From: Erythroxylum novogranatense
Lineage: Eukaryota; Streptophyta; Magnoliopsida; Malpighiales; Erythroxylaceae
DNA length: 64,000 bases
NCBI GenBank assembly: GCA_029891385.1
Contig: CM057230.1
Span: 32,939,402-33,003,401 of the forward strand
Direction of reading: 5' to 3'
Below are positions 46,979 through 59,041 of the stretch, one piece after another. Made by a program: the position numbers and the translations under genes. The first letter of the stretch is position 1. Every line of letters begins with the position of its first letter. Below the pieces are notes generated by a model. The model was not told where the DNA came from, searched no databases, and worked only from the letters and a program-made list of their open reading frames with translations.

Positions 46979-49900
46979 GATGATACGTAATGTATCTGGG
47001 CACGATTTGGAACATTGGTTGCATGCTTTTGAGTCGCGTCGTTGCGGATCGTGGTAAGCGATCCTAGTCGAGTCGCCGAGGATAAATCCTACGGGTGCAT
47101 AAGTGTCAAGTGATTAAGTGAGAGAAGAGTGAGACTGGATTAGAGTGTAAATCCCTAAAAGGGGATAATCAATTAGGAAAGGATAAAGGAAAAATGGATA
47201 GGAAGGTTGATATTGTACTGGGTTAGAAACCCTCATATGCGATAGCAGAATGATTGTGTTGGCCTAGACTGATTAAGAATTTCCCGAATTAAATTGACAA
47301 TATTATGGTGACAGAAAAATGCAGATATTGAGAATTGGGAGAGGTCCATTAGAGATTTGGGAAGCATATTGGTTATAGTAGATCTAAGTGAAATTAAAAG
47401 CCCGGGATGGTTAGGTAATTACAGTTCTGACTGTATATGTCATGAAAGGGGAAATATTGAAATTGAGTAAAATATAGATGATCCAATCGGGCATATCTTG
47501 ATTCACGGTATTCGAGTTAGAGATCAGTAGATATTATAGGCAGAAGATAATAGTGAAATGGAAAGAAGCTCAATAGAGTGCTGTAACGGTTTATTGAGAA
47601 CTGAAAGAATCGAAAAGGAAAGATGTTTAGTGCCTATTAGAGTGAGGTAAAAGTGTATGAGAGAGTGAAATGAATTCGGAAATGGTTATGATCTAGACCG
47701 CATAAGCTTGATCTTGAAATTGTTATGTGATTATTGTGTTACGAGTTTGGGAAATTCGTTTAATAAAATCGTAAGGAAAAAGACAGATAGATGATTCCTA
47801 CTGATGGTGTATCGGGAAATACTGAATTAGGTGTATATGGACCCAAAAATGGTAAATAGATAGGCATATAGATAGAGATAAAATGGAGTGGTATCAACGA
47901 TCTTGTCGGGTATTGGGGACTGTGAACACCCGATCATAGACTGTTTGAGGAAAATAGAGGATAAGTAGCAGAAAACAGAATAAAAAAATAATAGGAATAA
48001 TGATCATAAGCTGATAAGTCAAATTGATATGACCTTATAAGGTCAAGTTGCACGTAACGGATAGAGGAATGAGACATACAGTTTAATGATATGGTGAGAA
48101 TGAAATAAAGATCTTGAAAAGAATGAAACCACAATAGTGGTGTATGAAAAGAGTTATTGCATTTAAGTCGAATTACTGTTGGTAATATCTATTGGACGGT
48201 AATGTTGATTGTGATTAATGAAATGTATGTTACAGATATATGGAAACCACAGAGTAAATGAGCGGTAAATGTTTAGAGTGAGTATAAGTGTTAAGTTCTT
48301 AAAAGGTTAAAGTAAGACAAAGGTGGATTGAGTGTGCCTGTATGAGAGGAACTGAAAAAAAAATGATTCTGGTATAGATTACTGAACAAGTGGTAAAGAA
48401 AGTGTTTAAGTGACTGTCACAAGGAACCTTCGCGAAAGAAATGTTCTGATCTGTTAAATGAGGGCATGAAAGTGTCTTGATTGAGATAGTACGTATAGTG
48501 AAGAATGATTGAAAAGCGAATAGGTATAATAATTGATTGAGGAGACTTTCGTGAACCGTATAAAGATGGTATCAAGACGAACGGTCAAATGGATAGAAGT
48601 AGGGACAAAATTAAAAGTGAAATTGGGACATAGCTCATATTGTTGAGGTTATCTGCACTGTATGTACAGAAATGTAAAGAATTCAACATGAGTGAGATTT
48701 TAATTTGAGGTGATTCTATTGCAATGTGAAGTGAATCGATCTCCATTTATGATGCAAAATTGTTGAGGAATTTAGATTTGAAACGAAGAATAAAAGAGTC
48801 CCGAATTTTTGGAGGTTTAAATATGGATGACAAGGTATTAACATATGAATGTCATGAAAACAATTGAGAAGAGAAAATGAAAAAGAGAAACTGAATAGAG
48901 ACAAGAGGGTCAAAAGGGAAACTGACAATGAGGTGATGTAGTGACATCCTCCTAAAGAAATTGCGAGATACTGCGATTGTGGACTCAATGAAAAGGGTAA
49001 AAGATGTACGGTAAAGTTAATAAGACCTAATAGGATTTATCGAGATAAGCAAATGGTAGTAAGCTGTGATTAGAGCTAGAATGTGTTTAGAAGTGTTGAG
49101 CAGTGAAAAGTAAAAAGAGCGATAGGACTAATAGAGGAATCGATCATCGATGATATACATACATTGGAAGAGTGGGAAGTGAGTATTGAGCTGTGATAAT
49201 ATGTTGAGCAGTATGAAATAAATTGAATCGATTTGTGATAAATGGTATTAGTGCCATTCTCATGATTGAAAGCCTTGGAGACTGTAGATTCCCATAAGCA
49301 TACAATGTGTTAATTTGAGGAAAGAGACAGGTATAAATACGATAATGCTGCAATGAACAAATCAATTACAGATATTGGGGTTTTCAATGAATGTCAAGCA
49401 TATCTGGGGAAATTGTGAAGTGTTTCTGGAAAATTGAAGTTGTAAAAATAGCGATACAAAAGGTTAAGAGTGCAGAAAGTAAATGGGGAGAAATCTTATG
49501 ATGAGTTTGCATATACGAATGGAGTTGGAAAACTATAGTGAACAAAAGAAGAAGAAGAAGTAAGTGTACCCGATAAAAAAGGTATTAGAACAAGAAAGTG
49601 AACAGGCAAAGTTAGACATTCTAGTAAGCATATTTGAAAAGTGAAATTGAGTAATTGTAGTTATAAAATGAAGTAATTCTTGGCTCAAGTGATTATAGGT
49701 TGAATGTCCAATGGGAAAAAGGTTTGATTATGGTCGTGTTATAGAGCTTTGATTCACTGGAAAATATATCTTGTTACCTTTACGATTACTCTTTGGGAGT
49801 TAAAGACCATAATGGGTTTGAGACTAAAATGTGTGAGAAAAAGGAAAGTGACTTAGGAAGCCTGTATGGTTAGCTAAAGTGGAATCGGATCGGACAAATG

Positions 49901-50496
49901 AGACAGAGTAAACTGTATATCCGAAGAAAGTGTGTAAACATTATAGAATAGTGAAGTGTCTTACGAGAATCGAATTTGAACATAAAGTAAATAGTATACA
50001 ACAAATGACTGCATTAGGTACATTGTTACTGATTATAGTAAATTGAAATTAAATGTCACTGTATTGGTACCAAGGGAATGTAAATCGTCCCTGACGTGAT
50101 TAAGGGAGGTACCAAAGAAATGGAAACGTACTCAATGGAACAGAAATTGGACTATATGGCATTGGGGAAAAAGGTATTAGAGGAATAAAATGTGATAAGT
50201 GAATAGATTCGAAAATACTGTACTGAGCTACATACCGTAACCAAAGGTAGTGACTATCTTAGAAATGGCAAGTGAGATAGCTAAGAAAAATGAGAACGTC
50301 AACTGATAGTCTTGTCAAATCCGTTTACTGTACTAAGTGATAACGAGTTAGCCAAATCGATGGCGAACCACGATCGAGAGTAGTTATAGTGATCACTCGA
50401 TAAGTGAATTATTAAGTGGAAAAGTATATGGGATATGAAGAATCATATGATTCTTGTCATAGGAATCGTTGTTGAGAATTTCGAGGACGAAATTCT
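46979..50496 (+). other. Gypsy-D interior, non-coding (3.5 kb)
   Basis: Purine-rich, C-poor on the element strand, with stops in all frames and no gag, protease, RT, RNase H or integrase motif that I can recognise. Small open frames here have no known product. It ends with AATTTCGAGGACGAAATTCTT before the PPT, as in LARD-G. Confidence 0.75.
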
Positions 50497-50513
50497 TATA
50501 AGGAGGGGAGAAT
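50497..50513 (+). other. Gypsy-D polypurine tract
   Basis: TATAAGGAGGGGAGAAT directly before the 3' LTR start TGTAACATCCC. Confidence 0.9.
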
Positions 50514-52104
50514 TGTAACATCCCACCCCCTCCTGGGAGGGTAAAATAGTAAGATTGGCATAGGATGAGATTGGTAAGGAATAATTAGTACTGTTTGTGC
50601 ATAATAGGATTGATACACAGTATCAATTGTGTATATGGAATTACGGTATATGCATTCATGATAATTCCCGGTAATTGGGCCTAAAGCAATTTTATTGTGA
50701 TTAACGGGGTTATGGGATTTGAAAAATTATTCTGAGTGCGCTGTTAAGCGTTTTCGATTTTAAGGGATTTTCAGGAATTTTTTTGGAATTTTTCGGAGAA
50801 AATTCCTGGACTGGCAAAATCGCCGGTAACTGGCCTAAACTTGTTTTGGGATAGAAAAGGTGATTTTCGTGATTGAAAAATTATTTGGAGTGCATTGTTA
50901 CTGTTTTATAATTTTAGGAATTTCATTAATTCCGAAAAATAATTCGGAAATTCTCGGACGGATAAATCGCCAATTAAGCGAACAAATTCGATTCTCGATA
51001 GCAAAAATCGCTACCCACCGGTACTGTAATATTGAGTATATTATTTTGGGACTGAAAGTAGGGCCATTGGAGTGAAATGAAGTAAAATTTGATTTGGATT
51101 AAACAAATTTATCTTGACTTTTCAAATAAAAAGAAGCCAATCACTACTTGCCAAGAAAAAGTAACATTTAATGCTCCTCTCCATACTCCTTGGACGTGTA
51201 TATGTTTAAAAGGAAAGGAAGATGAATTTTAGGTTTTATCATTGTTCATCCGAAAACTCAAACACTCTCCTTTACAAAACCATCGAATTTTTCTCTTCTC
51301 TCAATTTCCTCCATAACTTCAAGCTACTCTCTTTGATTCCCTCAAAGCTAGAGGATGAGTCTTGAGTATACTTGAGAAGGGAAGGGGTGGATACTTTGGT
51401 GTAGAAGTTGGAAAGTGATTGTTGAAGCTTGAAGGAGGTTTTGTCTTAGGTAAGTTTTCACTTAAGGTTTGATCTTTAAATGATGTTTGCATATGGATTA
51501 AATGCCATGACAATATGGGGTAGTTAATAAAAGGGTTTAAAGCATGTATTAGGTTCATGTAGACATTAAAGTGATGATTATTGTGATTTAAAGAAAAGGG
51601 GATGAGGTTAGATGAAGATGCATTGAAGTTACTGATGTGGTTTGATTTTTGAATTGAACAAGGGTAATTAATTGAGTTTTTGAATGGAGGAATTAAATAC
51701 TGTAAATTTTTCAGTGTTAGCCCTAATATATGTATGACTGTATTTATATTTAATTTGTATTTATTTTGATGTCTAGTGATGTGAAAAAGGCATTGGAAGT
51801 GGTTGAACTAAGGTTAACCTTAAATCTGGAAAGTTGGAATTATAAGTGATGTTACTGTTTTATTCATAACTTATTGTGTGGAAATGCAAATGAAGTAAGG
51901 TTAATGGCCACTGAAACTTTGGACTTTTGGCTTCAATTTAGTGTGAAATAGGTGTTATTGAATTTCAATGATAGAGGGGTGAATTTTTGAATGGAAAGTT
52001 ACTGTTTCATTGCCTGTGAACAGTAACCGCAACCATGACATCTGAGTTTTGTTGATTTTTATGAATTAATTGAGATGTAATTAGGGAGAATGGTCTTCAT
52101 GGAA

Positions 52105-52930
52105 GTTGTAGCATATTTGATTATCTTTCCATTGCTACTGATCTTGCTATTTTTGGAATTGTGTATTGGGAGATATGAATTGATTACTAATGACTGGTTT
52201 TGAGCATTTTGGATGAAACCTAGTTTAAGTGTGATTTTGTGAGTTTACGGATTGGAGGCAATTTTAACATTTTAAGTGGACTGAACTGGTGCGAGTGAGC
52301 TTCTGAAAAGTTGTAGAGGAAGAGATTACCTTGAAATTGATATTTGGTATGTAATTTTAGAAGTCAGAATTGGGAGATATGATTTTCAAAACTGATCCTA
52401 CATTAGGTTATGAATGGCTGATGATAACAGAAACTTCCATAACAGTTTTAAATTGTTAGAGATCGAATTGGATGTTGAGTGCTTCATGAAAATTGAAGTT
52501 TGAGATGTTATCTTTTCAGGGATATAAAGTTCTGAATTTATTGACTTGTATACTGGAAGTTATGCCTCTTGTAAGGTTACTGCCCAAATTGAAGGATTTC
52601 AGGGACAGTGACATTGAATGAATTAATTGACTAGTTTAGAAATAGAATTTGATTTTGGGTTGTTCATGAAAGTTGTAGAGGACATTGTGAACTTGTTGAC
52701 CATATTTTTGTGGTAATTTATTTCTGAAGAATCAGTGAGTTATGCAATTGTAAATGTACTGCCCTGTGTTGAGGGAAATTGTGAAGGCAGAAGGTTTGAT
52801 GGATTATTTGACACCCTTAGGGTTGGAATTGATTTTTATGATCTTCTTGAGAGTTGTAGAGCTTTTCATAAGCTTTCCAATGAGGTATAGTGGGTATTTT
52901 TCTGATTTGTGTGTTAAAAGTTAGAGTAAT
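52105..52930 (+). repeat. Five ~180-bp spaced modules in Gypsy-D 3' LTR
   Basis: Cores start at 52105, 52310, 52492, 52672 and 52853 (spacings 205, 182, 180, 181). Same content as the 5' LTR copy. Confidence 0.87.
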
Positions 52931-52980
52931 TGGAAATTGGGATTTAAATCTGGAAAGAAGGAGGGCAAGGAGAAGGTTAT

Positions 52981-53150
52981 CTCGCGAGGCGACAAGCGCC
53001 TCATGAGGCGAACAGACTTCGCCGTCTCATGAGGAGTTTCAGCCTCATGGCGAGATTGAAGGAGGCAGGTCGCGAGGCGACCCGCGCCCTCATGACGCAG
53101 TGAGGCGAAATCGCCTCATGAGGCGGCGTCTCGCCCCATGAGGCAAGCGC
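52981..53150. repeat. Palindrome array, Gypsy-D 3' LTR
   Basis: CGCCTCATGAGGCG at 52997-53010 and 53112-53125, CTCGCGAG at 52981-52988, CTCATGAG at 53026-53033, plus partial units. At two positions the CATG and CGCG centres are swapped relative to the 5' LTR (see findings). Confidence 0.92.
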
Positions 53151-54875
53151 TGGCTATTCCTTTTATTTATTTTGAATTTTATTTGGTATTAAATGGTACG
53201 ATTGTTCATTTGTCAATTTCTTTCCGTCCGACGTCCGATTGACCTGATTCCAGAGGCATCGGATTCGTTGAATATTTAATTTCATATTATGAGAAAGCGG
53301 GGAATTTTAGGCGGAATTTGGCGTAGCCCTATCGATTGAACATGTAAACACTGTTTTATTTAATTTGGGACCTATAGAGGTCCGAATTGCGCACCGTCAG
53401 CGCCTATGGATTTCTAATTTTTGATAGAATTTTATTATGCAAAAATATTAAATTAGGACCGGGAATTCATGAACATGCATATCTCATCATTATGAGCACA
53501 AATTTCATATTTAGTGACTCGTACTTTTTCTGATTCATATAGAGGTCCAATTGGAGCGTCGATTGACCGACGTCACAGAGGCTTTCCGGCATTAGCTCGG
53601 AAGTAATAGGTGAGTAACCTAGATGGTTTCTCAATTTTTTTATGTGTTTAATATTTGCGATTATGCCATATGGAGATAATGGATGGGTATATGTGTGTTT
53701 GACTTTGATTGATTTGGACCATAGGTATGCGAAATATTGGGAATGAGATAACGAAGTGCTACTTGTGTGTGATTGTTTGTGAATGTTTACATTGGAGATC
53801 TCGGACCAAAGGTCCAGGAAATAAGATTGATATCGAAGTGTTAATTATCTGTCTCGTCATGGGATGTATTTGTAAATGCGATATGGTATGACGATAAATT
53901 GGAAAATATATGATTGAAATACTGGACCGAAGGTCGAGGAAATGAAATGGCATTGAATGTAAGTGATAGAAATAACGTAAATGAAAATTGGAACATATGC
54001 ATTCATGCATAAGGACATGATCGATAAAAGCAACAGGATGGAGCGACCACCGTGTCGGGGCATATCGCCTAACGTATGTGAGAGCTTTCACTCAACGCAC
54101 AGGACCTCGGTCCAACGTATTGAGCCTCGGGCTCGATGTATCGAGGCTTCAAGCCCAATGTTTGAAGTCACGGCTCAACGCAATGTGCCCATTCATTGGG
54201 ACGATTTGAGCATGCAGTCACAATAACATAATGAAAATGGAAAGGGTCTCATGTGCATTGCATATATGGTATGATTAAGCGTGGATTGTATGATAGGCGA
54301 TTCGCCTTACATTTGTGAAATGTGATTATGCGTATTATTTGGTATTACTTTTGTAAATCGTGATCGTATGTGATAATTGGTAAAGTGTTTGAACATGCAT
54401 GAATTGAGTGAACCATCGATGATGGTTTCTCTTTGAGTTCATAAAACTCACCCAAAATTTGCATCTATTTTCAGGTCTGAAGAATACTCCGGTTGACACG
54501 GAGTATATCTATGTAGACGAGTAAAGGTTAGAGGTTGGGATCGGTTAGGTATCCGCATTAGTGTTTTAGTAAATTGTATTCGCAATCACTTTGTATACAA
54601 GGCTTTATATTTTCTTGAGCCATTGTGGTATTAATGTTTTCTTGCATTGGTGATTGTAATTATTCTTGGATGACCGTAATAATCAAACTGGTTTTATTGA
54701 ACACGGATTTTATTTACTTACTTGTGTTTGCCGTGTGAGCGTGGAGTTAATGGCTCAAAAGAAAAAAATGTATCTTGAATTTTAAATCGATCGATGTAGT
54801 ACGCCACTCTCGTGGGACACGGACTCGGATATCACCAACGATATCGGGTTGGGTCTTACTGGTGTGGGTGTTACA

Positions 54876-56975
54876 TTGTTGGAGTTATGTAAATATAGTG
54901 CCTGGAAAGCAAGTGTATTTACATGTAACTTTATCTTCTTCGATTCTGATTTTGTAATGAAAATATTTATTATTAATAAAACAAAAGAGTTTGGTTATAT
55001 CTGTATGAGCATTATATATCCGGTCATAAGGTACCAAGATTCATTTGTAAGTAATATACATATACATAGAGATGTATGGGAAACATATATATTATTAGAA
55101 TCAATTAATTGATTCACAGTTGAATAATCAAGTTGGTCGTTTGATTATGGTTTAGGCGTAGTGTTGCGATTTATCTCCACGTAAGTAAAGGAGTTTACTT
55201 AAAGGGAATGATGATTTTCATATCATGATAGTAGTAGACTATCGATAATGGCACTATTAAATGAATCGGAATCAAGTATGTTTTCAAGAATAAAGTGGGC
55301 GTTACTTTAATCTTAAAACATACAACTTAAGCATTAAACTACTATGAACCACAATCTTGATGAGTGGTGAACTCATATGTATTTCATTATAATTCTTGAT
55401 ATGATCGGAATGGATTTTTACAGGTATTAATCCAAAGGTTCTGCATGTTAGAATTATTAATTGAAACATGTATCGTGGAACATTCACTCAAATAAAGAGT
55501 TTATAGTGTTATCATCTCTTCTAGATGTTTTAAGGAGATTTGGTGATTAAGCTGGCGCGATAGTTTGATGGACTAGCTACCCATCTGTCTTAACACTAAG
55601 ATGAGATCTTATGTGTTAATCACCATATAAAGTAAAATGAGAGATCTAGAAGGAAAAACCAACATAAGGGCAAAACGGTAATTTTACCCTTTGTTGTGCG
55701 GATGACTATAATAAGGTTCTAAATAGGGTTTGCAATTGGACATATTATCATAATATTTAATAATTCAAGAGTTCAACTAATTGTCTTTAGTGGAATGACA
55801 TTTAGTTAATAAGCTAGAATTAATTCCAATAAGATTGAATTATTTACGGGCTTATTGGAGCTTGAATTATCAAAGTCAATAAGATTTCCACTTGGCTTTA
55901 AGGAAGGTCATCAAGCTAAGTAAGAAGTAGTTTGGAGGCTTTAGAAGTCCATAATTGAATGATGAGCTTATACTAATTAATGGTTAATTGGAAGCCCATA
56001 TGTTCATTTAGAAATGAGCTTGTTTTGGTTTAATGTAATTGATTAGATTAATTATATTAAAACAATTTTTTTAAATGGAGAAGAAGCAATTTGAAATTGT
56101 GTTAGGTTAGATGTGTAACCACACATTTGACATTAAAATACTAAATAAAGATGGTCTTTATTATGGTTCATCATTATTAAATGGAGTTATGAACTTACCA
56201 TTAAATGGTTTAATGGTTGGCTTTTAATGTTGGCATGTAACCTATTTGCATTAATTAGATTAAAGATGAAAGATGTGCATTAGATGGACCATCTTCCTTC
56301 TTTCTTCTTGCCAAAACCGAAATGGGTATTCAATTATAAGTTATGGTCTTTTCAAATAGCCATTTTAAAGATAAATGAAGTAAGTCTCATTTATTGGCTA
56401 TTTGATGAGTGATTAATGTAAGAAGTGATGCATTGGATGCCTCTCACTCTTTCCATTCATGCATATTTCGAAATTGAGATGTAAGAAAGGGTTCTTGCAT
56501 GGTTTTTAGACATTATCTCCTTTCATGCAAGGTAGAACCGAAATTCCTAAGTGAAAGAATTGAAAGAGTTTCAATTTTGGTTCTTCTTCTTCTAAGAAAA
56601 TCTCCTCCAAATATTTCTTCTCCTTTCCCACCAAAGGATTTTGTTAACCTAGTTGTCCTTGAAGAACAAGTGGTAAATCTAATTGGTTGAGGATACTACT
56701 ATAAGGAAGAAGATAGATTGCTAAAGGAAAGACTCAAAGGCAAAGGATTTGGATCTGAAGAAGGAGAGGATAGCATGAACGAGGATTTAAAGGCATGGCG
56801 AAGGAGTCGGTAATTCCTTTTATCTTGTTCTTGGTTTTATTATCCTTATACCATATCATGTATGGATTAGCATGTTGATTTGGATATATTACTTCCGCTG
56901 CAAGATGATTTCTTAAAAAGTTTTGAAATCTATCGTTTCTCTAAACTAAGCATGCTTTCTTTTTCCGATCCAATA
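54876..56975 (+). repeat. Copia-C 3' LTR, main piece
   Basis: The first five bases TTGTT are the Gypsy-D target duplication; the LTR continues GGAGTTATG to GATCCAATA. It aligns to 35107-37202. The terminal CA has become TA. It is followed by ATGTG, the Copia-C target duplication. Confidence 0.93.
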
Positions 56976-58056
56976 ATGTGTTTATAATTGTGATTTATGT
57001 GAAACAATATGATTTTGTGCTTGAAAAGTGAATTGGAGTGGATTTTTATGTGTTTTACATTTTTAGAGAATTTTAGGAATTTTTTTGGAAAATTTTGGAG
57101 AAAATTTTCAGACCGGAGAAATTGTCAAGTGACGGCCTGATTGGATTTATAGTACTGGAAAAGACTGTCCAATGGTACTGGAAAATTAGATGCGTGATTT
57201 TAGGATTTCTTATTGTGATCCATTGGAATTTGGAGAGAAATTGGACTAGAAATTGAATTGTTATGGGAAATGAAATGAATAAGTGCTTAAAACAAAGACA
57301 AGTGGCAAGTGACACTTGTCACTTGCCTACTTATGTCTTAGACTAGTTTTTCTTTTAAATAAGCTCACCATTGGAAGCTTTCCATGATGCTTTATTTGAA
57401 AGAGTCAAAATCCCTTTTAAATGCAGAATTTTCCTTCTCATCCGAAAGTTTCCTCTTCCTCCTTCGTTGGTGCTTTTCTCCTTGTAAGGTGCTACTCTTC
57501 TCCTCCAACTAAAGCTCTTTTATCATAAGTGTTTCCTTTTCATGTGTTTAAGCTTAAGCCTTCTGTATCCCTTAAAAATGGTTATTGTCATGTATGTGAA
57601 GTGAAGAGGAGGAATTGGTGAGTTGGTGAAGAATTGAAGCATTAAAGGCTTGTTAAGTGAGAATTTTGTTTTTATGGTCTTAAATTGGTAGTTGATGCTT
57701 TATTTGTGATGTCTTGAACATTAATTTCATGGTACTTGGTATTAGCTTGGATGGGTATAAATTTATGTTTGTGTAAGGAAGAATAATATAACATGTAAAG
57801 TATAGTTAAATTGTGTGTTTTGGATGGATTTTAGTGATGTTAGATGCTTAATTCTTAAAAGCTTTCTATCGTCACTAAGTATGAAATTTTTTTTTTTATG
57901 TTGAAAGTTATGACTTATTAATGTTCAGATGGTAATTCAGGTCATAATGTGTTTTGTGTGCAAATGTCTCTAAGTGTATAGATTTTGTGATTTTTATGTT
58001 CTGATGCCAAGTTTGGGCTGTTATGGGTTAAAGTAGCTCAAGTGATGTTATGGAAA

Positions 58057-58880
58057 GTTGTAGAGAATGTCTTAGCTTTGTAATGAGGTAAAATATGTGA
58101 ATCTTGGAAGTAGGGATTGTAAGTTATGAATTTTTAAAGGTTGGACATGGTTTAGGTGAAATGGTTGTCTAACAAGCTTAATAGGGCAGTCACAGTAATG
58201 GGAGAATTTGACCTAGTTAAAAGTAGAATTTGCTTCTAAGTTCTGTATAAGAATTGTAGCATGTTTTCGGATCTTTCCATTGCTTTAAGATATGGAATTT
58301 TTGGATAAGGGTATAAGAAGTTATGATTTTTGGAAGATTGTGTTACTATTGAGGATGTCCTAGATAGACAGAAAACTTGATTGAGAATTTGATTTTTTTA
58401 CAGGTTGGATTTGCTTCTAAGTCCTTAATGAGACTTGCATCATGAGTTTTGATCTTTTCAGTGATATAGAGTATGTAATTTTTCGATAATGTGATAGAAA
58501 GTTATGCTTTGTGGAAGATTGTATTACTGTTGAGAATGATTTATATAGGCAGAAACTTTGATTGAGGATTTGATTTGTTTTGAGATTGAATTTGCTTCCA
58601 AGTTGTTCAAGAAAGTTGTAGGATATGTTTTTCTATATTGATTGACATAAAACTTGGAAATTTAGGCAAAGTGGATGGAAAGATATAATTTTTGGAAAAA
58701 TGTTGTACTGTTTTGAATGGTCATATGAAGGCAGTGGCTTAGATTGAATTTTTGATACCCTTAGAGGTGAAATTGGTTTTCAAGCCCTTCATGAAACTTG
58801 TAGGATTTTCTGTTCTCTTTCCAATGAGTCCTTATTTGTGATTTTTGGACATTTGTGTGAAGAGTTGTATAGTGGGGAAG
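58057..58880 (+). repeat. Five ~180-bp spaced modules in Gypsy-E LTR
   Basis: Cores GTTGTAG, ATTGTAG, CTTGCAT, GTTGTAG and CTTGTAG start at 58057, 58253, 58434, 58615 and 58797: spacings 196, 181, 181 and 182. The sequence between cores is quite diverged from Gypsy-D, yet the spacing is kept. Confidence 0.85.
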
Positions 58881-58956
58881 AAGGGAAGGTTAATTAGTAG
58901 TTTTGAGAAATTTGGTTTAAAATAATAATTATTATTATTAAAAATGCGAAACCTAG

Positions 58957-59002
58957 CATCTCGCGAGGGCGACGGATCGGCCTCGCGAGATCGAGGGCGA
59001 GA
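58957..59002. repeat. CTCGCGAG palindrome pair, Gypsy-E LTR
   Basis: CTCGCGAG at 58960-58967 and 58982-58989, with GAGGGCGA phrases after each. It lies in the same slot as the longer arrays of D and S, between the last module and the CGTCCGACATCC box. Confidence 0.85.
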
Positions 59003-59009
59003 CCCATAT

Positions 59010-59041
59010 TTTATTTATTTATTTATTATTATTATTATTTA
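59010..59041. repeat. TTTA/TTA simple repeat
   Basis: TTTATTTATTTATTTATTAT followed by TTATTATTATTTA. Low-complexity DNA in the Gypsy-E LTR. Confidence 0.85.

Larger units (their letters stand above)
42597..54875 (+). mobile_element. Gypsy-D, LARD-like element nested in Copia-C 3' LTR
   Basis: Perfect target duplication TTGTT at 42592-42596 and 54876-54880. LTRs 42597-46959 (4363 bp) and 50514-54875 (4362 bp); interior 46960-50513 (3554 bp) with PBS and PPT but no readable protein. LTRs of ~4.4 kb around a ~3.5-kb non-coding interior match the published description of LARDs (large retrotransposon derivatives), which are mobilised by proteins from other elements. It is the youngest member of the four-deep stack by position. 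Confidence 0.95.
50514..54875 (+). repeat. Gypsy-D 3' LTR
   Basis: 4362 bp, close copy of 42597-46959. Differences are not spread evenly: long stretches are identical (for example ~51120-51590), while CG- and CTG-rich stretches (50735-51010, 52980-53160, 53880-54220) differ by clustered one- and two-base indels. Confidence 0.93.
35103..56975 (+). mobile_element. Copia-C, Ty1/copia element nested in Gypsy-E, split by Gypsy-D
   Basis: Perfect target duplication ATGTG at 35098-35102 and 56976-56980. 5' LTR 35103-37202 (2100 bp); interior 37203-42592 (5.39 kb); 3' LTR as 42593-42596 plus 54881-56975 (2099 bp). It is the same family as Copia-B. The last LTR bases are CAATA rather than CAACA. Coding parts are broken mainly by small indels, several of which look like CAG/CTG to CG losses that may be sequencing artefact. 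Confidence 0.95.

Noticed and set aside
43398..51558. Identical 79-codon minus-strand frames at 43398-43637 and 51319-51558
   Set aside because: Again the same position in the two Gypsy-D LTRs. The product has no recognisable domain.
36729..56690. 63-codon frames at 36729 and 56499
   Set aside because: Copies in the two Copia-C LTRs; no recognisable domain.
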